Shown: positions 16,972 to 26,644 of the stretch, piece after piece
Layout: the number at the start of each line of letters is the position of its first letter
How positions within the stretch are numbered: the stretch's first letter is position 1
Source of the DNA: Narthecium ossifragum
Taxonomy: Eukaryota > Streptophyta > Magnoliopsida > Dioscoreales > Nartheciaceae
Length of the DNA: 64,000 nt
NCBI GenBank assembly: GCA_963920575.1
Contig: OY986970.1
Span: 26,183,869-26,247,868, forward strand
Reading direction: 5' to 3'
Position numbers and translations under genes: made by a program
The notes under the pieces: model-generated
Seen by the model: only the letters and a program-made list of their open reading frames with translations
Database searches by the model: none
What the model was told of the DNA's origin: nothing

Positions 16972-19282
16972 CTAAGGGGAGAAAATAAGGAACCTTGGAG
17001 CAATCCTCAAAAGTGGCCCTAAAGTGCTCCCATCAAACTTCCTCGCAAACAAAGAACAAATGGAGCTGCTATTGCCATTATACAGACACTTGGACCCGTT
17101 CCTTATCCGACCTAAGAGCCCTTCATTCACATCCTTATGCCTAAACTTGGCAGGGTGAGATCCACCCCTGGACCAGTCCACCCACGTCAAGCTCCTGTTG
17201 GCATTCATCTCAGGGAAGAGCTTGGTCACCAGTGTTGGCAAGTAGTGCTCATCCACATAGCAAGCTGGCCTGCAGTGCTCCCGGAACACTGGATAGTACC
17301 TCCTGTCTGATATGATCTCAATGGCCACTCTCCTCTCGACTTCGAACCATTGCGAGCCCTTTCGCCAATCCTCGAGGGATATGACCGGGCGCATCCTCCT
17401 GTTGTATCGACCGCGGCCCATGGCCCTCGGGTCGTCGAACGAGCCGACGAAGCTGTGGTTGGAGTTGATGAGGTAGTTGTAGATTGTGCTGAAGTTGAAT
17501 ACTGGGATGCATGTCTCTGAGAGTAGGATGAACCGCTGGTTAGAGAAATCCAGGAGAGCATTGGCTAGGAGTCGCCTTTCCGCATCAACCATTGTTACTC
17601 TCCCCCATTCCACTGGCTGTAATTAATTAACAACGATACAAGCTAGAAATTAGAAGCAATCAAACGTACGTCTCAATATATATGGACACATTTATCTTAA
17701 TTTGCTCAGTAGCTAGGAGACTTCATGCATGTAGAATTTATAGTAGATTTTTGTAAACTCATCCAAACAGTTCAAATCTCTTCAAGAGTGGTATATATAT
17801 CCTACATTATTAGTTCGGAAAGTAGAACCACATACTCAACTATTGCTCCTAATTGCAAGGAGTGAAAGCCTCTTAAAATAGTAGTATGACTTTAGATAGA
17901 TAAGCTATTCAGTTGGTACATTATTTCCATTTTTGAGGCTTCAGCCAAGAATTCAATCTCCTACTTTAATGATAAGAAACTATATATATATACAGTAGCT
18001 GTCAAATTTGAGCTTGACATTAACTCCTATCAATCCATGAGGTAGATTATGTATCTAGCACATAAATCCAATATATTTTACGAAAAAGTTATGGTAGTAT
18101 AATTAATTAACAAATTAAATTGGGAATTTGCTACGACACATTATATATTCATGCAAACTATATATACACTAGTTGTGTCCCCTGTCACATGACATGTAAC
18201 CATCAACCCCACCCCAATAACGACTCAATAACTCCCTCCCACTAAACCCCCATCAACTTAGTATTATCATATCAGATAGACTCAACCTAAGACATTCTCC
18301 CGTCACGTAGGACAACAAAAGTTTTACTTATAACCATAGCCTCTTATAAGGATGATGTCCATTATTCCTAATTTTTAATGTTATTTCTAATGCTAGTATT
18401 CCTTCCATAATTAACATTTGTAACTAGATTTATGGCTTAATCTTTAATCCAATAATTCAGAAAACTTTGCAGCCTAACAACATAATTAATGTTGATATCG
18501 CAATTAAGGCTAAGATTAATTATAACTTTAAAAGCTAAAACCATAGGTTATATATATGCAGCATATCGTACCAGCCAAGCTGAGATCCCGGATCAAAAAT
18601 ACCAGCAAATAAAGATATCTTCATAACAACCGTGACGAAACGCTTCTTTTGTTATATAAAAAAAAAACAAATAATAACTGACCTTACTGGGAATCCTTCG
18701 GCGGAAGAACACGGATCCCTCCGGCGGCTCCTCCGTGAACTCCGGCGACGCGTGGATGTACATGGAATAGAGCCCTTGGTGGCCATTGAAGAACCTCTCC
18801 CATAGCGGCCTCAGTGGCAACCTCCCCCTGGTCAAGAACATGAACGCCACCTTCGCCGTCCTGTTGTGCGGGTACTCTCCGGCGTGCGGCACCATCGAAG
18901 CCCGCCAGAACAGCTCCTCGTCGCTCATGGAGTGCCACAACTCACCATAAGACGACGTCGATCCGTTGAGTACTGTATTATTTTCCAAGCTACAGTTACG
19001 AGTGGTTATTGGTGGCGGCGGCGGCGGCGGCGGCGGCGGTGAAGCCTTCTCGAGTCGAGGATAGAAGAGATCCTGGAAGAGCAATGACTGCTTGACGAGG
19101 CCAAGGCTCATGAAGGAGCCGACGACCATGCCGGAGACGGTGAGGAAGAAGAGCAGCGGAGCGGCAATCCTCAGGCAGCAGTACTCCCGGAGGTCTCTCC
19201 GGCCACCTCGGCTCACAATAATATTGTCCTTCACCGACATCGGTGCTTCCTTGGCTTCCTTCGACTCCATGTCGTCAACCAA
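16972..19282 (-). CDS. BC10-like glycosyltransferase, GT14 / core-2/I-branching (DUF266) family
   Basis: A Golgi type II membrane protein. Rice BC10 in this family affects cell-wall composition and stem strength; the substrate is not established from sequence. Two minus-strand exons, 19282-18683 and 17616-16972, give 414 residues. Seen: a cytosolic head, one membrane anchor (residues about 38-62, [17 protein letters not shown]), a Pro-only stretch encoded by a GGC repeat at about 19013-19039, then the Branch domain: [86 protein letters not shown] and [16 protein letters not shown]. The second exon opens with PVEWG after an acceptor at 17617, and both ends look complete. A second ATG at 19270 would start with MESKEA. 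The intron (17617-18682) contains a dispersed repeat near 18170-18350. Family assignment is firm; the enzyme's exact product is not known. Confidence 0.9.
18165..18350 (-). repeat. dispersed repeat, copy in the GT14 intron
   Basis: About 185 bp read on the minus strand matches 36345-36535 on the plus strand: GGCTATGxTTATAAGTxAAACTTTTGTT, then GTTATTGxGTxGTTATTGGG, then CATGTCATGTGACAGGGGAC followed by ACAACTAGT. A shorter piece of the same end lies near 5320. Class unknown; no coding potential. Confidence 0.65.
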
Positions 19283-19416
19283 GTATATAGCTAGCTAGTG
19301 CAGTGATTGGATGGAGAAGAGGGGCCGGAGAAGGAATGGGAGGCACATGGGGCAGTTGCAGAGATGGGAAAGGTATTCAGTCGGAAGACTTGCAGAATAA
19401 GGGTGTGTGGTTGAAC

Positions 19417-19616
19417 NNNNNNNNNNNNNNNNNNNNNNNNNNNNNNNNNNNNNNNNNNNNNNNNNNNNNNNNNNNNNNNNNNNNNNNNNNNNNNNNNNNN
19501 NNNNNNNNNNNNNNNNNNNNNNNNNNNNNNNNNNNNNNNNNNNNNNNNNNNNNNNNNNNNNNNNNNNNNNNNNNNNNNNNNNNNNNNNNNNNNNNNNNNN
19601 NNNNNNNNNNNNNNNN
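19417..19616. other. assembly gap (200 N)
   Basis: Exactly 200 N, the usual size for a gap of unknown length. It lies about 135 bp upstream of the GT14 start codon and probably hides the 5' end of the LTR that follows. Confidence 1.
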
Positions 19617-20633
19617 TTGCCATGTCAGTATAATAAATATGACCGATAACTTTTCAAAGGTAATTGAACAATGACGTTCTAAAGTAAGCTAAAGATCATC
19701 GGCCAAAAGAAAGAAACTATCATTTGAGGACGACGATGCTCTTTGCATAAGTAAGTTATCGACCATGAGCGATGATGGTTTAAAGAAAAAACAAATGTCA
19801 ATTAAGGACGATGGAGATAAATGCAAGAAGAGGATATCGATCAGGAAGGACGATGTAGCAATAGTAGGAAAGCTCACCAACCAGACATAATCTCCATCGG
19901 CCAAACCATGAAGAAAGAATAAACAGGATAATATCAGAGAACGTGGGGACACGCGGCACATCAAGAGTGAAAGACGGAAGATCGCGGAGAACGTGCTAAG
20001 TAGGAGTTATCCAACTACTCTAATATAAATAGTCTTCTTCTTTCGCCGTGTAATCTCTCTCGCAAAACAAACACACAGAGCCTGCGCGTCTGTATTTCTT
20101 ACTTTTAGAATGTTTCTTGTAAGTTAGTTTTATTCAATAAAATCATCATATTTCCTCTACGTTTAGTCTTTCTTTTCTACATACTGTAGTTTAGATTACT
20201 GTTCTTAGATGGATAATATAATATTAGGTTTTATGGTGTTTTCTTCATTGTTTTCTTCCCAATTTTATTTACTGTTTTCTTTAGATTAACTTAATTAAAG
20301 AGTTTTAGATATTAATATAGATTTAAATTAAGCAATAGATTAAAATATATTTTCTCTGATTTAGTAATTTAGGATGATCTTCATTGCTTTCTAGATTAAA
20401 TTAATATTTTTAGATAATTTCTTATTTATTAAGAGTAATTTAGGTTTAATCCTTCTAATTAACTTTATTAGATAATTTAACTAGGTTCAATTCATATTTC
20501 TATTTAACTTGACAACTCTGTTCGAACGTAGTTTGAAGGAGTTGGACTAAACCACAATCTCCTCATTCTTGAGTGTTTGGTAATTTTGATCTTGATTATT
20601 TGACCGGTCAACGGTTAAATTTCTACGCTAACA
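19617..20633 (+). mobile_element. LTR of a retrotransposon, 5' end lost in the assembly gap
   Basis: The segment ends with ...TTCTACGCTAACA at 20633, matching the end of the solo LTR at 60640-62313 (...TTCTGTTCTAACA). Just before the end, both share ACTAAACCACAATCT. A TATAAAT box at 20024-20030 and an AATAAA at about 20137 give the promoter and polyadenylation order of an LTR. A repeated ATCGGCCAA / GACGATG vocabulary is also shared. No internal coding region follows, so it is likely a solo LTR. The 5' target duplication cannot be read; the bases after it are TATGG. Confidence 0.7.
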
Positions 20634-21718
20634 TATGGGTTTGATGGTACCGGAGAAGGATGGGTTAGGGGTGGAGGAGGTCGGAGAGGGAAAAAGAAGA
20701 GAAAAAAGAGGTGAAAGGGTTGCAGAAGAGAGGAGAGAGGTGAGCGACGAGGTGAGGTTGGCCGGCGATGATCGACGCCGCCGGTGGGGAGTCGCGAGCG
20801 TGGGTGAGGAGAGGGACAGATCGCGCGAGAGGGTTGAGGGAGAGGGGCATTTTCATCACAGAATTTCATAAACTAACTGTAACCACCACGGACCTGACAC
20901 CTTAAAAAATTAAAGATAGACTATGAAATAATTAATTTCATTAAAAAAGATATAAAACCAATTTCTTGTAAAATTAATAAAATCTTACTAGCTATGATGA
21001 GAGAAAATGTCAGCATCTTCTTCTCCTCAAGCCAATAACTATCCAACCATAAAGTGACTTGACCACCGTAACTGCTGGATAAAAAGAGAACAAGATCCTG
21101 GGAAGAAGGTGGGCTGACTTGAGATTGGCAAAAGGGTAGATAATTAAAGACCAGAAACTCGGCCCAGGATTACGGCTGCTCATAAAAGCTGACATCTTGA
21201 AGACCACCGAAACACAGAAGACATCTTGGAGCCACGATTATTTGGAGGTTTTGGGGCCACCATCAACGGCACGGCTCATGGAGGACTCGTTTTCGATCGG
21301 TGCCATGGCGGATTCGGAAGTTAAACCGACGACGACTAGGAGTACTAGGGGACCATGCTAACTGCCCAACTACGTATGTAGCTCAAATTTTGAATGAGAT
21401 AAGTTTCACTTCAGTCTTCAGACACGTGATAATGCCGGCGGCGGAGATATGGGCGGCCGGAAAATGGGGGAGAGATCTACGGAGGTGGATGAAGAGCAAC
21501 GACTTGGAGGAGAAAAGCCTGTTGTAGAAGTGGTCACCAACATGCATATGCGTGCATGGATGGTAGTTCTTCTTCATGTGCCAATCAATTAAAACAGGTT
21601 TGCCATGTGAGATTGTACGTGTTCCGTATAAATGAATCTCGTGACAGGTACAAAATGCCCGTTATGAATCCGTCGTCTGAAGTTACGGAGCACCTCGAAC
21701 TCTAGAATAAAGTTTTGT
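20634..21718. other. intergenic, no gene recognised
   Basis: A purine-rich stretch (20635-20870) is open in several frames but shows no recognised domain. Nothing else is identifiable. Confidence 0.35.
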
Positions 21719-21721
21719 ACA

Positions 21722-22044
21722 TATGTCGACGTGGTGTGTCACGATCGGTAGTCAAAGTACTGATTCTTTTATCTATTCTATTAGTAGTCCACTACCGATA
21801 TCGGTAGTGGACTACCAATTGAATATATCGGTATCCCACTATCGATTCTTAATTTTATCTATCCAATCGGTAGATTCTTTTATTTATCCAATCGGTGGGC
21901 TACCGATTGAATGTATTGATAACCCACTACCGATAGATTCATTTATCCCATAGATAGCCCCCTTATCAATGACATAGATAAAAGAATCGGTATTTTGACT
22001 ACCGATCATGACATGTGTAATACACATGTCACGTCGACATGTGG
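21722..22044. mobile_element. foldback MITE with iterated CGGTAG / CTACCG motifs
   Basis: Terminal inverted repeats of about 60-70 bp. The left arm, 21722-21783, contains ATGTCGACGTGG then ATCGGTAGTCAAA and GATTCTTTTATCTAT. The right arm, 21973-22044, contains ATAGATAAAAGAATC then TTTGACTACCGAT and CACGTCGACAT. The middle carries several copies of CCACTACCGAT / ATCGGTAG. It lies about 430 bp upstream of the beta-expansin ATG. It encodes nothing. Confidence 0.75.
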
Positions 22045-22397
22045 AGAAATCAGTGCTCCTAACTCTAACTCAAGTGCGTCATCCACGGATCATAATATAG
22101 TTTTTGTCAATATATTTCGAGCTAATTCTAGCTGATATCAATCGAGCTGATCCCACCTCTGTATCAATCGAGCTGATATCAATCTAACATGTCCACTTGC
22201 AAATCTAGCCCTCAATTTAAGCCTATAATCTCGATTAGTGAGAGTGACTGCTTGGTTAATGTGTTACCTATGCTACCAGCCACAAGCCTTGGCTTTCGCT
22301 TAATGATATTTTATATTCCACGCTAGATATAGTCCAAGCTAGCCTTATTTTAACTCCCTAGATATTAACCTATAGCATCTCTACTTCACCATGGATC

Positions 22398-22406
22398 TAT
22401 AAATAG
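22398..22406 (+). promoter_or_regulatory. TATA box of the beta-expansin gene
   Basis: TATAAATAG, 67 bp upstream of the start codon at 22473, a normal position for a plant core promoter with a short 5' UTR. Confidence 0.7.
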
Positions 22407-22472
22407 CTAGCCATCACGTACTCTCCTAAGTCCTAACAACCATCTGCAGTTAACTCAGCTAGTTCAGTAGCC

Positions 22473-23639
22473 ATGGCTCCTCTCTTTTCCTTGCTTCCCT
22501 TGCTTGCACTCCTCTCTATACCTGGCTTCTGCGCATGTTTCAATCCCAAGCTCCTCAACTACTCGGCCCCTTCTTCAGAGTGGTCTCCGGCCGGAGCCAC
22601 CTGGTATGGAAGCCCGAATGGCTTTGGTAGTGATGGTATGTATACATATGACGTCCCCACGCACCCACCCTCCCACTGTATATATTTCTGGAACTAATCA
22701 ATACTAGTACATCTTTACTTGCGTATTTGAATCCTTTCTCTACTTCTTGTTGTATGTTATAGGTGGAGCATGTGGGTATGGAGCTGCAGTGGAGAACGCT
22801 CCTTTCTCATCCATGATAGCAGCTGGGAGCCCTTCTCTGTTCAAAGAAGGCAGGGGATGCGGCGCTTGTTATCAGGCACTGATCATCGATCACTCCTCTT
22901 CAAGTACACCAACATGTTGAATTCAAACTTAATTTAGTCGTGGCTAATTAATTCTGATGGATATATTCTGATATTTTCAGCTGAAATGCACCGATAATGC
23001 CGCGTGCTCAGGGGATCCGGTGACCGTGGTGGTCACCGACAAGTGCCCCGGCGGCCGATGTGTCGAGGAGGAATTCCACTTCGACATGAGCGGGACTGCG
23101 TTCGGGGCGATGGCGAGATCCGGCCAAGCCGATCAGCTCCGCAATGCAGGAGTGCTTCAGATACAGTACTCTAGGTCACCTAAATTTTTTCTTCCACACT
23201 CTAGTACTGTACCAAAACACTAAATTTGTAGCATATATATATAGTAAGTGAACTGATCGATGGGTTTTATTTGATATGGTGTAGAGTTGATTGCAACTAC
23301 CCGGGCACCGACGTCGCCTTCCGCGTCGACCAAGGCTCGAACCCTTACTACCTGGCCGTCGTCATCGAGTACGAAGGCGGGGACGGAGATCTCTCGGCGG
23401 TGGACCTGAAGCAGGGAGGCTCGGCGCTGTCGTCGGAGTCTAGCACGTGGCTCCCCATGCAGCAGTCATGGGGTGCAGATTGGAGACTGAACTCTGATAG
23501 CTCTCAGCAGCTGCAAGCTCCGTTCTCCCTGCGGCTCACCTCGCTTAAGAGTGGAAAGACCATAGTGGCCAGTGATGTGATCCCAGAAGGATGGCAGCCT
23601 GGCAGAGCCTACAGATCCGTGGTTAACTTCAGCAACTAG
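22473..23639 (+). CDS. beta-expansin (EXPB)
   Basis: A secreted cell-wall-loosening protein that acts non-enzymatically on wall polysaccharides. Four exons (22473-22635, 22763-22875, 22981-23174, 23285-23639) give 274 residues, the normal EXPB length. Seen: a signal peptide ([20 protein letters not shown]), the start of the six-Cys domain ([21 protein letters not shown]), [17 protein letters not shown], the DPBB core [10 protein letters not shown], the [13 protein letters not shown] block in which the family has a catalytic-like Asp, RVDCNYPG, and the C-terminal CBM63 domain ending [16 protein letters not shown]. Intron 2 begins after TATCAG with GC rather than GT (CAG|GCACTG), and no GT nearby keeps the conserved YQLKC junction. 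GC-AG is therefore the best reading. The gene looks intact. I could not decide which EXPB clade it belongs to. Confidence 0.93.
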
Positions 23640-26600
23640 CTAGCTCATGGATGATAGAATGGTTTGGGTAATATATATGAACTATGTTTGTATCTCAGCA
23701 GGGTTTGCTAAATCGTATCTAATATTAGAAGAGGAGCTAGGCTGCTTGTTCTTCTCCCTTCGTTGGCATGTTGTAAGACTTTGCTTTTCTTTTACTTTTA
23801 AGGATGACTTGTCCACGTGCCTTGTGACGTACGTGTCTCAAAGTCTCAGCAATTATTGTTAAATTCATGCTGCTAGCGGGTTATTGGGTCCAAACTACTA
23901 TAAGCTTGTGAAGATTTGGTTTTTAATTCAACCACCAAATGCTTGAGGGGGGAATCGGGGGAAGGTGGCCTATTGGTAAAATGGCTTAGAGCTGGTATAG
24001 TCAGCCTTCGTAAATAATGTACCTGTTATAAGTATAAACTCAGGGTTACCTATTAGTTTGAATCGATGTTAGTAAATGATTAGATATCCTAATAAATATT
24101 AACTTTGCTATTTTTGTACACTAAAAAAAAGCCAAGCAAACATGAGAACGAGTAACGAGTCCCTCTTCCTCCCCCCTCTCCCAATATTGTTCCGAGCATG
24201 GATTGCCGTCTCAATGGCACGCGCCGTGCCGACAGTCTGCTGACATGCCACGTGCCGCCGGCACACATCCGTGCCGATCCGACATGCCCTCTTGCCATTC
24301 TTATTTTTCTTCTTCCTCCTCCTATTCCTACTTCTTCTTCTTCTTGACACGGTCGGTACGATGGGGTTTCAATGTCACTAACCCCTTGACATGGTACGTG
24401 CCGGGCGACACGCACAGTGCCGGACAGGCACAGAAATCCATGATTCCGAGTACAAATTACTAGATCGGGACCTACATCTGTGCTACAAGCAGCGTCCATG
24501 CCACATATGGAAAAGACGCGAAGTTATAGCCTCAATGCTAGAGATCACAAGCTCATACACTACACCATGCACTCGTGCCACAATTATGTCAATTCCTAAA
24601 AACAGCTATGAGAGATAAGATAGCATTAAAAAATGCCCAAAACAGTTGGATGGATAAATAAAACTTTTTGTTCTCACTTCACAATTTTCAAATCAATACT
24701 TGTTTGGAAAACCTCAAATCCAATGACATAACTATACAAGTACAAAGAATTGGATATATGGGAACACCAGATATAAACTTAGAATCTGCATCTAAGATTG
24801 GTTACGAGCATAATTGGTAGTCAAACAAAATATATACAGATTCGAAACCCAAAACATGGACTCAAAGGCATTAAAATGTCATCATAATTATCCTCTCTGT
24901 GGTGCATTTCAAGTCAGATTCTTCTGTGCAGTCCTGGGAAGTTCCATTCAGTCACATTTGAAGCAACAAAAACTCCTCGCTTCTGAAGGTATCCTGAGCT
25001 TCGGAAGTAGGGAACAAGCTCACTGATTGCATTTCAACCAAACCTTTGTTCCAGAGAGAACACAAAAGCCAATTCTCTGTTTCCACAGTTCATAACATAT
25101 GAGCAAGGAGAATACTTGCATGAGTTGCAATACCATATGAAAGGTACGCACTTTCGATTTGTAGCAGAACGATACTCTAAAATTCTAGGGAAACAGAAAA
25201 GTGGCATGCTATATTGCTAGGTCACATGCGCAATGCCCATCTAGAGCACTTTGTCAGGCCTCAAAAATCAATTCTAGGATTGGAGTTTTAACTGCAGAAG
25301 AGTGAATACAATACAATAATTTAGATATCATTGCTCTTTGGATTCTGCAATACCTTGATCCATGATGGTTATACAAGATAATCAGCACAACACTTCTAGT
25401 TGACAATTTCTGCTTCAATGTGTGACAAGCTGGACAGCCATACCTACAACTTGCCCATCTTTGTTGAAGCTAAAAATAAAGACGCTGCCTAAAAGTTTCC
25501 GAAGTTTAACTAATTCGGGCCCTAGTAGGCATATCGTATAAAGTCTCACTTCTTGGACTCTAGCAGGTGCAGTCAAGGAGGCTTCACTTGGGTTAAAAGC
25601 TTCAATCAATAAGGCCACTTTTTGCTGTATATAGAGGAAAGCTAGGATTTTGCTAGGAAGGGAGAGAGAATTGTCAAGAAGTTGTGGTGTATCTCCAGCC
25701 CTACGTTGAAATTTATTTGATTCAATTATTTCTTGATCTTTGACAAATTGTTAATGTTCATCACATATTCATTACACTTATTCAGCCCAGTTGTTTTAGC
25801 TTGTCTCATTCACTCCATTCAATTTCTTCATTTCTTTTACTTCAAAAGTGCACGTATCCCAACCATCTATGTGGCACATATGGAGTTCTTGATACATCAA
25901 ATCATTATCTGGTGGATCAAATTCACTTTAAACTTATCAATCTGCACCAAATCAAACGCAAACATCTTTTCATCGTATCCTCACACAAAGGTTCTAGGCA
26001 TCTATTATCACATTATTCTGGTCAAATTATCAAGAACATCCATTGTGGTTAATCATATCCACCGGGTGAAATAGCAAAAATGATCCCTGGAGACTGGGAT
26101 AAGGAACTCATGGTGAAGAGCAACATGATAGAATGTTTATAGGGTAGAAGATTTGGAATAAGCTTAAAAATATTTTTTTTCATACAATAATCTTCAGCAG
26201 TCATTCACATGGTACGCAGATGAGAAGGAAATGAGGCGGCAAGGAGAGGGCCATAAAAACTTCAGAGGGCTAGATCTTGGCAACTAATTCTGATTCTAAT
26301 AACCAGTTCTTTAAAGATCATTTTCTTGTTCATCAACTTAAATAGCAAATATAACAGCAAGTCATTGCAGCAATCCAAAATAATGTCCAAGAACAAGTAC
26401 ATGCAAGAAAAGAATCACATGATGGTGTTTTAACGTATAGCCTTCGGGCTTATCTAATAAAAAAAAGTAAAAGGATTACATTGGACTCTAATTTTCACAG
26501 AATTGCACATGCTATCTGAAAAAATAAGCACATAATTTATAGATGCTCCAGATAAGTTGCAAAACTAACCTCATGAACTATGATGCCAATATTGCAGCAG

Positions 26601-26644
26601 ATGATGGAAAAGTCCCGAAACAAGTCTCAATATGATAATACCAA
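23640..26644. other. intergenic, no gene recognised
   Basis: The 3' UTR of the expansin gene probably runs to about 23860. A segment at about 24120-24440 is full of GTGCCG / CGGCAC words in both orientations and looks like degraded transposon sequence. A TAGCCTTCGGGCTTATCTAAT plus A-run near 26440 resembles the LINE tail seen at 2196. The rest shows nothing. Confidence 0.4.

Noticed and set aside
24089..24499. Minus-strand open frame of 136 codons
   Set aside because: It lies in GTGCCG/CGGCAC repeat-like sequence with no recognised motif.
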